Translations under genes and position numbers: made by a program | The notes under the pieces: generated by a model | The model's database searches: none | Told to the model about the DNA's origin: nothing | What the model saw: only the letters and a program-made list of their open reading frames with translations | NCBI GenBank assembly: GCA_902762455.1 | Contig: CACWOG010000001.1 | Coordinates: forward strand, 1-47,243 | DNA: 47,243 nt | Direction: 5' to 3' | Source of the DNA: an uncultured Bacteroidia bacterium | GTDB lineage: Bacteria; Bacteroidota; Bacteroidia; Bacteroidales; ML635J-15 | In this document: piece by piece, positions 34,985 through 42,957 of the stretch | How the letters are laid out: every line of letters starts with the position of its first letter | How positions within the stretch are numbered: position 1 is the stretch's first letter

Positions 34985-36559
34985 TTAAAGTGTTGTTTTG
35001 TTAATTTTATTATAGGAACTACATACTTCTTGCAAAGTTGCTAACTTTACATTTATTTTTTTCCTATTTCTCTTTATCGTCTTCCTGTTTATCCTATGAA
35101 ACAAGAAATTGAAGAAATTGGTTTTCGTATATATGGTATCCCTTAGTTCGCTGTAGCTTTTAACAAAAGCCTTGTTTGCAAAGAACAAAGCAGACAGCAG
35201 TTCCTCGTATCTTAACAATTCGGCCTTGTACTTGGCAAAATCCCTGCCCGATTCTTGAATCGCTAAGACAATCTTGACAATAGCACTTTGCAAAGCTTCT
35301 TTTTTGCGCTTTTTCTTTACAGTGGTTTCAATAATCTCAGATACCGCATACACGCCTCTCACGGCAGTCGTTGCTACAGAACTTTCAATTCCTATGGTAT
35401 TAAGATTTGTAATAGCCGACAAACAATTCCGCTCCATAGTGTCAAAGTCGAAATGAACCTGTGTATATAAGCTATTGTCAATTTTGACGGTTCTTTTTTC
35501 ATAATGTGCATGCGAATCCTTTACAAGGGTTTGATTTTGGGACTTGCTGATTTTCTTAATTGTCCCCATTAACTCCTTAGCGCATATCAAGTTTTTCATT
35601 GCGGAGATTCTTTCGATTTCCAGATAACCGCCCAATTGGTTACTATAAACTTCAAGTTGCCCAAACAAATCCTCAATTTTGTACTGGATTTCACTAATAT
35701 CGTCCAATCTGTCCATTTCGAATTCAATAGAGCCGTCGTTTAGTGTCTTCTTTTTTATCCAGTTTAATAATCCAGACTCGTTAGTAACAAATCTTTTGTT
35801 CCCTATGTTAACGGCTTTGTTTATAAGCGAACCTAGCTCGTTGGCTAACTGGGGCAATCCAACTTTTATATTGTCGCAGGTTTGTTCCAAGTCGGTTTTT
35901 CTACCTTGGAGAATATCAGATTCGTACAAGTCGCGCCTATAGTATTCGCATTTTAGAACATATATCCGGTATGGAATTCTAACCACATCGAAAATTAAAA
36001 TCGCCACTAGTCCGAAACCTGAAATTTTTGTCAAGATGGGAATATTTTCATTCCATAAACTTGACGGGAACATCATGAACTGGAATGTACTGAGAACTAT
36101 CAGTAGCGACAACACCCAATGAACGACAAATGATGCGGAGGCGAGATAGGCATAGTGGAATCCAAATATTCCGCCTAATAATTCGTACAAGTATGCTTTG
36201 CCAGATGAGTGCTTGTCTATATAATGACCGCTTTTTAATATCCGTTTCCTTTGGCGGCATATAATTATCAGCACTATTAATATGACTATAAACGCAGCAC
36301 ATACTGCAATTTTCAACCAACTTTCATTGTTTTCTAAGAATGAGATTCTTTCTTTTGATGAGTTGTATTCTGTTTCCGAAATCTCAGCCTTGTGAGTTTC
36401 TAGAAATTTATAGTCCGAATCATAATCTTCGTTTCCAAAAACCTTAATTATGTTGTCACCAAGATCTTCCCAAGATGCCTGCTTTTCGTCGCAGGAAACA
36501 TTCAATGCAACTAGCGTGAATAATGTCAGTATTTTCCAAACAAAAATGTGTGCATTCAT
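34985..36559 (-). CDS. Multi-helix membrane protein with a TM2-like segment, function unknown
   Basis: 524 residues from the ATG at 36559, chosen because it starts a signal sequence (FVWKILTLFTLVALNVSC) with a possible lipobox. A membrane helix follows (WLKIAVCAAFIVILIVLIIICR), then a TM2-domain-like pair (LYELLGGIFGFHYAYLAS then VVHWVLSLLIVLSTF), then another helix (KISGFGLVAILIFDVV). The C-terminal 310 residues are soluble, helical and charged, with an aromatic-rich end. The ATG at 36592 would put 11 residues before the signal. First gene of the operon leading to DUF4112. Confidence 0.6.
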   Translation of the reverse strand: MNAHIFVWKILTLFTLVALNVSCDEKQASWEDLGDNIIKVFGNEDYDSDYKFLETHKAEISETEYNSSKERISFLENNESWLKIAVCAAFIVILIVLIIICRQRKRILKSGHYIDKHSSGKAYLYELLGGIFGFHYAYLASASFVVHWVLSLLIVLSTFQFMMFPSSLWNENIPILTKISGFGLVAILIFDVVRIPYRIYVLKCEYYRRDLYESDILQGRKTDLEQTCDNIKVGLPQLANELGSLINKAVNIGNKRFVTNESGLLNWIKKKTLNDGSIEFEMDRLDDISEIQYKIEDLFGQLEVYSNQLGGYLEIERISAMKNLICAKELMGTIKKISKSQNQTLVKDSHAHYEKRTVKIDNSLYTQVHFDFDTMERNCLSAITNLNTIGIESSVATTAVRGVYAVSEIIETTVKKKRKKEALQSAIVKIVLAIQESGRDFAKYKAELLRYEELLSALFFANKAFVKSYSELRDTIYTKTNFFNFLFHRINRKTIKRNRKKINVKLATLQEVCSSYNKINKTTL

Positions 36560-36611
36560 ATAGCGTACCGTATTTTTGATAATCATTAGCACTTTGTTTC
36601 AAATTGAAATG

Positions 36612-36646
36612 CAAAAGTAATCTGTCAATTTGCCAAAACTTGGCAA
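36612..36646 (-). promoter_or_regulatory. -7 element plus perfect palindrome upstream of the membrane-protein operon
   Basis: Minus-strand TACTTTTG (36619-36612) matches the -7 consensus. Just upstream stands a perfect inverted repeat, TTGCCAA-AAC-TTGGCAA (36630-36646). It occupies the space where the -33 region should be; no TTG is at the ideal distance. The palindrome could be an activator or repressor site. Confidence 0.5.
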
Positions 36647-36649
36647 CGA

Positions 36650-37072
36650 TTATTTTTTCCGAATACAGCGAACACTATAATTAAAGAAACCTGTTTTATA
36701 CGATGTATCTTGTCCTCCCGTCAAAAAACTTTGAAACCAGCCCAGAATTAAGTAAGAATCCGAAGAACTCCAATAAACAGATCTAAACGAACTACTAAAT
36801 GATGGTTCATCATTTTTAAAACCACCTATTTTTTCTTTTTGTTTATAAAGTCCATCTAACTCATACTTGTCCGGTAAAAACCAGTCACTCTTTCCAAAAG
36901 CGACCAATTTGTCACAGGCCTCTTTGGCTTCATACCAGTCGTATGTGCCATCAAGGTCATACGGTAGCACTTCGTAGTTCTTATAATTGATTTGAACTGT
37001 TTTCGGACTATTCTGTGCAAACATTACCGCTGAAAGTATTAGCAAAACTGATAGAATACCTATCTTTCTCAT
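36650..37072 (-). CDS. Secreted DUF1566-type (Lcl C-terminal/FISUMP-like) protein
   Basis: 140 residues from the ATG at 37072, with a signal peptide (ILSVLLILSAVMFAQ). The mature protein is one DUF1566 domain: YDWYEAKEACDKLVAFGKSDWFLPDKYELDGLYK (compare the family W-x-LP-x-x-x-EL), YWSSSD, and the terminal YSVRCIRK. Related domains have a C-type-lectin-like fold and often bind ligands at the surface. It is preceded by a 268-nt leader with its own promoter. Confidence 0.8.
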   Translation of the reverse strand: MRKIGILSVLLILSAVMFAQNSPKTVQINYKNYEVLPYDLDGTYDWYEAKEACDKLVAFGKSDWFLPDKYELDGLYKQKEKIGGFKNDEPSFSSSFRSVYWSSSDSYLILGWFQSFLTGGQDTSYKTGFFNYSVRCIRKK

Positions 37073-37085
37073 ATTTATATCCCTA

Positions 37086-37341
37086 TATTGTGTCGGGCGC
37101 AACCTTTTTTGTCCGCTGTGCCTTACGAACAATTTTACACAATAGAAGCGTGGCACTGATATACCACTTCTTCAGTTGAAGGTCGTGAGAATTACCCTTG
37201 GGAAAGATGTGTAAAATAACAGTCCACGCCGCAGCGTAAACCATCACACTCTCTTGTCCCGAAAATTTCTCACGTTTTCAACTGCAAGACGAGCATAACG
37301 CTTCGTTAATCAATATGTTTGGTCGGTATAAAGTACCAAAC
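37086..37341 (-). ncRNA. Long, highly self-complementary leader RNA upstream of the DUF1566 gene
   Basis: The space from the promoter to the DUF1566 start is filled with perfect inverted repeats. These are GTTTGGT/ACCAAAC (37317-37341) at the predicted start site; GAAGCGT (37145-37151) with ACGCTTC (37298-37304); CAGTTGAA (37173-37180) with TTCAACTG (37277-37284); CGTGAGAA (37184-37191) with TTCTCACG (37267-37274); ACGC/GCGT (37226-37237) at the tip; and TATTGTGT (37086-37093) with ACACAATA (37137-37144). The three middle pairs are nested, giving a rod-like domain of about 160 nt. The local GTGG/CCAC pair at 37150-37167 is an alternative fold. Either a cis-regulatory leader or an independent ncRNA; a 6S-like rod is one possibility. 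Confidence 0.65.
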
Positions 37342-37347
37342 CAAGCG

Positions 37348-37378
37348 CAAAAATAGGAATAGTAAATAATATGACAAA
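37348..37378 (-). promoter_or_regulatory. Perfect Bacteroidota promoter for the leader RNA and DUF1566 gene
   Basis: Minus strand: TTTG (37378-37375), 19-nt spacer, TATTTTTG (37355-37348). Start near 37341, exactly at the GTTTGGT hairpin. Confidence 0.8.
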
Positions 37379-37385
37379 ATTTTTT

Positions 37386-38306
37386 TTACCCTACCAGAAA
37401 CATCAAATCTGTAAGGAATCCCATCACAAATCCCAATGCCACGCCAAACCACACCAAGGCCTTCAGCTCCTTGTCCATAATAGAGATGATAAGCCGTTCA
37501 GTTTCGGCCATATCCATGGCGTTAAGCCTGTCCTCGATAATCTTCTGTATGTTGATGGTTTCAAGGATTTTGGGAAGATTGTTGGTTATAAGCGACTTGT
37601 ATATCTTCATGCAAACTTCCTTTATGCGGGCAAGCGTTTCGGCATTTGTGGCGAAAAGTTCACTTATCGGTTTGTCCTGCAACCCGTGCAATTCGCCTTT
37701 CACCATATTTTCGACCATTTCTGGAGCATTTTTCCGCAGCATCTCGTTGATATTGTCGGCAAGCAACCTCTTGGCAGAGTCCTTCATCGTTTCAAGCACT
37801 ACCGAACCAATTCCACCTAGAATGCTACCCGACAGTTTATCCTGCACATGCCTTATTGCAACATCGGCAATATTCTCGCCAATAGCCTCGTCGCTCAACT
37901 TGTTGCAAATTGCATGGCAAATGCGCTGTTCAAGTTTTTCCGAAGCAATATCTATCTCCTTTTCATCAAGGTAACGGACTGCGAACTCGCGTATGCTCTG
38001 CTGCGAATTGCATATCCCGTACAATACGCCATCAAGTCTGTCCGACACTTTTTTCATCATATCGTCGGACAATAGCGTCTGCGACATGGTTTCGGCATCA
38101 AGCAGATTACGGCTCACCGCTTCACCGACAGCCCTTGCAATGCGCGATTTTTCCTTGGGAATTATGCCCGGCGTAAACGGAACATGCATTTTACCTATAT
38201 ATTTAGCCTCGTATGGCGAAAAAAGCATCTTTATCGCAATCTTGTTTGTGATTCCACCGATTACACCGCCGACTATCGGTCCAAGAATAAGCTTGATTAT
38301 TAGCAT
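37386..38306 (-). CDS. DUF445-family membrane protein
   Basis: 306 residues. The N-terminal helix (LILGPIVGGVIGGITNKIAIKMLFSPYEAKYIGKM) followed by PFTPGIIPKEKSRIARAVGEAVSRNLLD is the DUF445 (YheB-like) hallmark. The centre is a long amphipathic helical region with repeated LxxxI patterns. The C-terminal helix (LVWFGVALGFVMGFLTDLMFLVG) is a second membrane anchor. The family is found in cell-envelope contexts without a known activity. Confidence 0.85.
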   Translation of the reverse strand: MLIIKLILGPIVGGVIGGITNKIAIKMLFSPYEAKYIGKMHVPFTPGIIPKEKSRIARAVGEAVSRNLLDAETMSQTLLSDDMMKKVSDRLDGVLYGICNSQQSIREFAVRYLDEKEIDIASEKLEQRICHAICNKLSDEAIGENIADVAIRHVQDKLSGSILGGIGSVVLETMKDSAKRLLADNINEMLRKNAPEMVENMVKGELHGLQDKPISELFATNAETLARIKEVCMKIYKSLITNNLPKILETINIQKIIEDRLNAMDMAETERLIISIMDKELKALVWFGVALGFVMGFLTDLMFLVG

Positions 38307-38344
38307 AGTGATATTTTTTACAAAAATATGAAACTTAGAAATAA

Positions 38345-38707
38345 TTAAAACAAATATTCGTTTGACTCTAGCAAGGCCATTCCGCTGTCAACAAGTTCAA
38401 GACAGAACTTCGACGATTCTCCCAACCTGTCGAAAGCGACAATGGCATAGAATTCCACACCTATTTCGTATGTCACAATATAACCGTAGCCACTTGGATA
38501 TTCGTCATAAACATCGTTTACATCATAATAGGTAGCGACTCTCACATCATCGACCGAAGAACATTCGTCTGCGCCACAAAGGTCTAGTACGGTATGTTTT
38601 GTTTCTGTACAATTGATTATATGTGGTGCATCAGCCAGTCTGTTCTTTACAAATGTTGTCGTTTTCAAAACAATTAGCATATAGGCGTAAAAATTTTGAC
38701 AAGTCAA
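38345..38707 (-). CDS. Small protein of unknown function
   Basis: 120 residues at most; a start at the internal Met 11 is also possible. The sequence is acidic and mixed alpha/beta (DDVRVATYYDVNDVYDEYPSG, then YIVTYEIGVEFYAIVAFDRLG). No family recognised, no signal peptide. It stands 6 nt after the stop of DUF1232 copy B on the same strand, so a shared transcript is likely. Confidence 0.45.
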   Translation of the reverse strand: MTCQNFYAYMLIVLKTTTFVKNRLADAPHIINCTETKHTVLDLCGADECSSVDDVRVATYYDVNDVYDEYPSGYGYIVTYEIGVEFYAIVAFDRLGESSKFCLELVDSGMALLESNEYLF

Positions 38708-38713
38708 GTTTCC

Positions 38714-39031
38714 TTAAAATATCTTCGTACACAGCACGACAATTGCAAGCACAATGACAACCAATGGAGCGAGTCCTATCACTATCCACTTGATGCGCTT
38801 AACCATCTTTGCAAGTGCTTCGTTTTTCGGCATCAGGTACGACTGGACAAGGTTGATGATGCTTATTGCCACTACAAGTATATCGTCAACCCAGCCGTAT
38901 GGTGTGATGACATCCGGAATGAAGTCAAGCGGTGCAATTGAGTACAATACGGCTATCGCAATCCAAAGCCACGCGCCTGCGTGTGGCGAAACGCTCTTTC
39001 CTCTCGATAAAGTTTCTGTTTTGTTGGTCAT
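38714..39031 (-). CDS. DUF1232 (YkvA-like) small membrane protein, copy B
   Basis: 105 residues from the ATG at 39031. Signature IAVLYSIAPLDFIPDVITPYGWVDD, then a second hydrophobic stretch and a C-terminal helix (WIVIGLAPLVVIVLAIVVL). It aligns with copy A over nearly the whole length, including the shared N-terminal AW(I/L)W and the INLVQSYL / LNLIQSYL segment. The two copies lie about 5 kb apart on the same strand. Confidence 0.85.
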   Translation of the reverse strand: MTNKTETLSRGKSVSPHAGAWLWIAIAVLYSIAPLDFIPDVITPYGWVDDILVVAISIINLVQSYLMPKNEALAKMVKRIKWIVIGLAPLVVIVLAIVVLCTKIF

Positions 39032-39160
39032 AATCTTTGTTGTTTTTGGTTTGAGAGGACAAAGGTATGGGGAGAGATTGCCAAAAGGTGGCAGAGAGAA
39101 GTGTTTTTCTCCACTTGTTGCCGTCAAATTGGCAATGGTAACCTTGTCCTCCTTCAAAAT

Positions 39161-40387
39161 TTATTTTGCCCCCTCTCTAACTGCTCTACTTACAGCCTCA
39201 ATGCCACCATTGTGAGCCATACCTTTGTGGTAAACCTCAGGAACCAGAATAATAGTTTTGCAGTCTTCACATTCATGGAGGACTCTTTTTATGTTTTTAG
39301 GGTTATTGCACCTATTCAAAACTTCTTGCTTTGAGCAATTCCATTTTTTCATTAATCTTTCAACAGCTGCGGCATCGCCTTTAAACGCCTTAATTTCATC
39401 AACGGTCTTATTTTGGCTTTGGGCTAGCCTTTTGTATGCTTCTTCGTGCAACTTTTCCCTATTAACTTTTCCTCCTTTTAGCATTTCGTCGCGATTCAGA
39501 TACTTGTCAATGCCTTCGTCAATCTGGCATTTCAACGGTTTTCCTGTTTTAGTTCCAGGGTCTTTCACATTTCCAAAATCAGCACGGCCATTCTTATATG
39601 GGACACTTATATTATCTGTTTCCAGATCGTCAGCCCATTCCTTAATTGTCTTTTCTTCTCCTTGAATATTCAATTTCTGATTAGGATTTCTAACATATTT
39701 TGAATTTCCTTTTTGTCCAGTCCAGTTGCCATTTTTTCCATTGTTGGGAGATCTATGCTTTACGCCCTTGCTGGGACTATTTCCGTTGGCACCATTGGCC
39801 TTGTTGAAATAGATATGCTTCTTGATGTCTTTCAACTCATCTTTGTCAGCTTTCTTCGAGCCATTTCCTATAGTGTGGGAGTATACGGGTAATGGCTTGT
39901 CCGATTTTACTTTGTCAGCAGCCTTCTTTATTGCATCCTTAGTCTTGACGTATGTCGGATTAAGACAAGTGTGCTGTGATAGTTTTTGAGTGCTGGCTTT
40001 TAATGTCTTCTTTTCGAGAACATTTTCCACGGTTGCCCCTGTCGATTTGACAAGTATGCGTTCGCTTCCTTCCTTGATTGTGTTTACCCCAACCTTTGAG
40101 AACACTTTTTTCGCTTCAAGCGTCCCTATGTTTCTCGCATAATTCTTCACTTCAGATTTTGGTAAGTTCGAAATGTATTTTTTGGGAACAGAATGTACCA
40201 TTTCGTTCCTTGCGAAAACACTTAACGAATTGGCTACAGTTTTCGTTGTACCTTTCGCACCAACTTTTACTGCTGTTTTTGCAGTTTTGCCAACGAGGTT
40301 TGCCACCTGTGAATATGCAGATGTACAACTTGCCAGAATGCTTGCGCCCAATATTATTGAGCAAATAATCATCTTAATAGTTCTCAT
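39161..40387 (-). CDS. Lipoprotein with a C-terminal WHH-like HNH nuclease domain
   Basis: 408 residues. The lipoprotein signal ends at ILASC (Cys 21), so export and membrane anchoring are expected. The middle is basic and Lys/Asn/Gly-rich, with a GNWTGQKGNSKYVRNPN segment and a VPYKNGRADFGNV stretch typical of the entry to HNH toxin modules. The C-terminus has RVLHECEDCKTIILVP, then HKGMAHNGGI, close to the WHH subgroup (W-H-H...LVP...H...HTGG); the first W-H is changed to L-H-E, so activity is uncertain. The start overlaps the stop of the upstream lipoprotein by 14 nt. No dedicated immunity gene is recognisable. Confidence 0.65.
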   Translation of the reverse strand: MRTIKMIICSIILGASILASCTSAYSQVANLVGKTAKTAVKVGAKGTTKTVANSLSVFARNEMVHSVPKKYISNLPKSEVKNYARNIGTLEAKKVFSKVGVNTIKEGSERILVKSTGATVENVLEKKTLKASTQKLSQHTCLNPTYVKTKDAIKKAADKVKSDKPLPVYSHTIGNGSKKADKDELKDIKKHIYFNKANGANGNSPSKGVKHRSPNNGKNGNWTGQKGNSKYVRNPNQKLNIQGEEKTIKEWADDLETDNISVPYKNGRADFGNVKDPGTKTGKPLKCQIDEGIDKYLNRDEMLKGGKVNREKLHEEAYKRLAQSQNKTVDEIKAFKGDAAAVERLMKKWNCSKQEVLNRCNNPKNIKRVLHECEDCKTIILVPEVYHKGMAHNGGIEAVSRAVREGAK

Positions 40388-41981
40388 ATATGTATCTCTT
40401 TAAATTGTTTCTTGATTTGATTGTATTTTCGGTCATCTCATTGAAGAGTGCGTCTGTATAGAATTCTGCCATTTGTGAAATGTGTTCGTTCATCTTGTAC
40501 TGGAACTCATCAAGTTTTTCCTTGACATACTTGGCATCAGAATTATAGTCGAATAAAGATTTGCCTATTTCAATTAATGAAATGACATCGCCGACAACAG
40601 GAATCCAGGAAGCCACTTCCATAACATCTCCTACTACATCGTCTTCATTTTGCCTGTCGTAAATCTTCTTCATTTCCGAGATGTTGCTTGGCAGTTTGAA
40701 AGTAGGGCATTCTTTGTTCTCACTTTTCTTTATGTTCGTTGCGTTGGCATTCCTCCTACCTGTCATTTCATAGACGAAAGAATTTCGTGCGTCGTTAAGT
40801 TCGTTTCTTGCTTCTGATACGTATTTGTCTATTGTGGATATTATTTTCTTCTTTGATATATGGGATGCGTATGTCCGATAAAACATTTTGTCGTAGGTCT
40901 CTTCGCTTCCTTTCTTTTTTCCTTTGTCAGAATCAGAAAAAAGCCCTACAAAAAAATTATAAACACTCTTGGCAGCATCAACAATGCCATCAACCATCCC
41001 TTTCCCTACATTCAGAAGGAAATCGGTGGGATTATCCCAAAATGCATCCCAGTATTCTCCTAGTGAAGGCATAATATAGGTTGCAATTATTTCTTGAGAA
41101 GCATTGGTAAGGTAATTCATAGTTTCCTCGTATGCGTAGGACTTATATGCAGTCAAAAGCTCTTGTTCCGCAGTGACGTATGCATTAATACTTTCTTCCA
41201 CTAGCGGTCTGAGGGCTGTTCGTATCGAATCGTATTTTGGAATGAAAACTTCGGCGAGGTCAGTACTGGCAAAAGCATTTGCAAGTCCTTTTACGTCTTG
41301 ATATTCAAGGTCGTTGATGTCCGCCAAATAAGTGTTCTGTAATATAGGCTTTAGGAATTTCTGGTCGTAACTATGAGATTTGTAGTAGTTGCCAACTTGT
41401 TGAATTTCCATTCCGCTGAGCAGATTGAGAATGGAATCCTCATATTCTTCTCCATATATTTCTGCGTATGGATATATCAGATCCCTGCGGGCAATATACT
41501 TGTCCCTTAATGGCTCTTCGAGGTCTGTCGATATAAATGCAGTATACATGGCTTTGACATCGTCGTACGACAAATCATCTGAATTGGCAACAAATGTTTC
41601 ATATAGTATTTCGTTCAGGAAATTGTGTTCGTCCTCCTTTGCCTTGTAATATTCTGCTATTTCGTGGATACCCATAGTTGACAGGGAGGATACTATGCTG
41701 TCTTCCTTTTGACCGATAACGTCTGAAAAATAGTCATAAAGCTGCTCATCGTATATGCTTATTTCCCTATACAGCATCAGGTCTCCGTACGATGCCGACA
41801 TATAGTCCTTTGATGTCAGGTAGTTCTTGATGTTTTCGCTTTGTTTCGGGTACTTATAGCTGTCAACTATCAGTTCTTCTACATCATCTCCGGCGATGGC
41901 AGTGGTAACTTTTTTCGCACCTGTACAAGATGTTAATACTATTTCAACGACGATAATAACTATGCTTACAACCTTTTTCAT
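40374..41981 (-). CDS. Lipoprotein with an internal tandem duplication, partner of the nuclease lipoprotein
   Basis: 535 residues from the ATG at 41981 (signal IIVVEIVLTSC). Two related units of about 90 residues lie near residues 65-150 and 155-245: each has EDSI(V/L), a stretch like IHEIAEYYKAKE / IQQVGNYYKSHS, FL-x-(E/P)IL, then YDDVKAMYTAFISTDLEEP / YQDVKGLANAFASTDLAEV. Later come two hydrophobic helices (VGKGMVDGIVDAAKSVYNFFVGLF and VASWIPVVGDVISLIEIGKSLF), which could insert into a membrane. No family recognised. Translational overlap with the nuclease lipoprotein implies joint function, perhaps delivery or anchoring. Confidence 0.6.
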   Translation of the reverse strand: MKKVVSIVIIVVEIVLTSCTGAKKVTTAIAGDDVEELIVDSYKYPKQSENIKNYLTSKDYMSASYGDLMLYREISIYDEQLYDYFSDVIGQKEDSIVSSLSTMGIHEIAEYYKAKEDEHNFLNEILYETFVANSDDLSYDDVKAMYTAFISTDLEEPLRDKYIARRDLIYPYAEIYGEEYEDSILNLLSGMEIQQVGNYYKSHSYDQKFLKPILQNTYLADINDLEYQDVKGLANAFASTDLAEVFIPKYDSIRTALRPLVEESINAYVTAEQELLTAYKSYAYEETMNYLTNASQEIIATYIMPSLGEYWDAFWDNPTDFLLNVGKGMVDGIVDAAKSVYNFFVGLFSDSDKGKKKGSEETYDKMFYRTYASHISKKKIISTIDKYVSEARNELNDARNSFVYEMTGRRNANATNIKKSENKECPTFKLPSNISEMKKIYDRQNEDDVVGDVMEVASWIPVVGDVISLIEIGKSLFDYNSDAKYVKEKLDEFQYKMNEHISQMAEFYTDALFNEMTENTIKSRNNLKRYIYENY

Positions 41982-42046
41982 ATTACTTTTTTTATTATTC
42001 AACTTATTATCAAACTTTTCTCTAAACATTCAGTCCCTCCATCGGC

Positions 42047-42175
42047 TTATTTATTCTGGTCCGACGATTTCACTCTGGCCCTATATACTTCCGCATTTTT
42101 CCTCATTTGTTCGCGCACTGGGTCATTAATGATTATTAAAATGCCTATTAACTTTATTATTTCTTTCAAACTCAT
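42047..42175 (-). CDS. Tiny membrane-associated peptide, array gene 9 (type D)
   Basis: 42 residues: a short hydrophobic N-terminal segment (IIKLIGILIII), then a charged helix (NDPVREQMRKNAEVYRARVK). It shares the MSL start and DPVR with the preceding array gene. Too short for automatic gene calls. Last array gene, 65 nt before the duplicated lipoprotein start. Confidence 0.55.
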   Translation of the reverse strand: MSLKEIIKLIGILIIINDPVREQMRKNAEVYRARVKSSDQNK

Positions 42176-42207
42176 AATTCTATTGTTTTTTTGTGTTAAT
42201 ACTCCGT

Positions 42208-42354
42208 TTACTTTCTTTCAGTTTTTTTGTCCTGCTCGTTGTCATCCGAGAACAGAGCTACCATTCTTTCCCTGAAATCCCTTACAGGGTTGCATGGGTC
42301 ACGCAAAACTGTTGTCTGCCACTTGATTACCTCAATGTATCTTCTCAAACTCAT
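42208..42354 (-). CDS. Tiny array peptide, array gene 8 (type D)
   Basis: 48 residues starting MSLRRYIEVIKW, with RDPCNPVRDFRERM in the middle and an acidic/basic tail. Paralogous to the next peptide (MSL..., DPVR/NPVR, following Arg-rich helix) but less hydrophobic. It is preceded by a 16-codon frame (42403-42353, MKENENNNVKLKKLVI) whose TGA overlaps its ATG as ATGA, a possible leader peptide. Confidence 0.5.
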   Translation of the reverse strand: MSLRRYIEVIKWQTTVLRDPCNPVRDFRERMVALFSDDNEQDKKTERK

Positions 42355-42413
42355 ATTACCAATTTTTTTAGTTTAACATTGTTGTTTTCGTTCTCTTTCA
42401 TAATTCACTTTTT

Positions 42414-42484
42414 GCGGCCGGCCGTTGTTGGCGACCGGACCAGGGTTAAACCTGTGGAGGCCTTTCACCTCCGTTATTCGTCAC
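42414..42484 (-). repeat. GC-rich 71-nt element, copy 2
   Basis: It differs from copy 1 (43197-43267) at two bases only. On the minus strand it can form GGAGG/CCTCC, CAGG/CCTG and a strong GG-CCGG / CCGG-CC hairpin. It stands 18 nt after the type B peptide gene, as does copy 1 (22 nt). Confidence 0.8.
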
Positions 42485-42502
42485 TCTGCGTAGCTGATCG
42501 GG

Positions 42503-42664
42503 CTAATCGTCCTGTTGTCCGGATCTCTGCTGTTCCTTCAGTTGCTGCTGAGTCTTCCAACTTTCGTGCTCATGAACCATATCAAGTACTCCAGCAACGA
42601 GTGTACCAACAGCGGCTATTCCAGCCAGGGCAATGCCTAATCGCTCAAAGCCTTTGTCTGTCAT
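42503..42664 (-). CDS. Tiny membrane peptide, array gene 6 (type B)
   Basis: 53 residues: a short polar N-terminus (MTDKGFERLG), one transmembrane segment (IALAGIAAVGTLVAGVLDMV), then a Gln-, Glu- and Lys-rich tail (ESWKTQQQLKEQQRSGQQDD). It has the same layout as array gene 2. GGAGG lies 5 nt before the ATG (GGAGGTAGTATG), a strong Shine-Dalgarno that is unusual for the phylum. Confidence 0.65.
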   Translation of the reverse strand: MTDKGFERLGIALAGIAAVGTLVAGVLDMVHEHESWKTQQQLKEQQRSGQQDD

Positions 42665-42747
42665 ACTACCTCCTTTTTTTGGGGTTAGTACTCGCCAGCC
42701 ACCTTCTCACCAATTTCTTGGTTTTACCCGCAGGCTGGCTTTACGGG
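42665..42747 (-). promoter_or_regulatory. Structured leader element R, copy 5
   Basis: GCCAGCC pairs with GGCTGGC, enclosing ACCAA-GAAA-TTGGT, then AAAAAAAGGAGG before the start codon. Nearly identical to copy 4. Confidence 0.75.
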
Positions 42748-42764
42748 TTAGCTTTCCGGCTCCA

Positions 42765-42857
42765 CTATTGGCGGTTGCTCTTGATTGCCTTGTAGGCCTC
42801 GATTGTGATTATGACCACATTGGCACCCAAAAGCAAGCCTAACAGCAGTAAGACCAT
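42765..42857 (-). CDS. Tiny membrane peptide, array gene 5 (type C)
   Basis: 30 residues: one hydrophobic helix from the first residue (MVLLLLGLLLGANVVIITI), then EAYKAIKSNRQ. GGAGG 4 nt before the ATG, preceded by leader copy 4. It is not an obvious paralogue of types A or B, but has the same plan of a helix with a short charged tail. Confidence 0.6.
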   Translation of the reverse strand: MVLLLLGLLLGANVVIITIEAYKAIKSNRQ

Positions 42858-42941
42858 ATTGCCTCCTTTTTTTAGGGTTAGTACTCGCCAGCCACCTTCA
42901 CACCAATTTCTTGGTTTTGCCCGCAGGCTGGCTTTACGGAC
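42858..42941 (-). promoter_or_regulatory. Structured leader element R, copy 4
   Basis: GTCCGTAAA, then GCCAGCC paired with GGCTGGC, apical ACCAA-GAAA-TTGGT, and GGAGG before the start of array gene 5. Confidence 0.75.
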
Positions 42942-42957
42942 ACGCGTCCCGTTTCGC

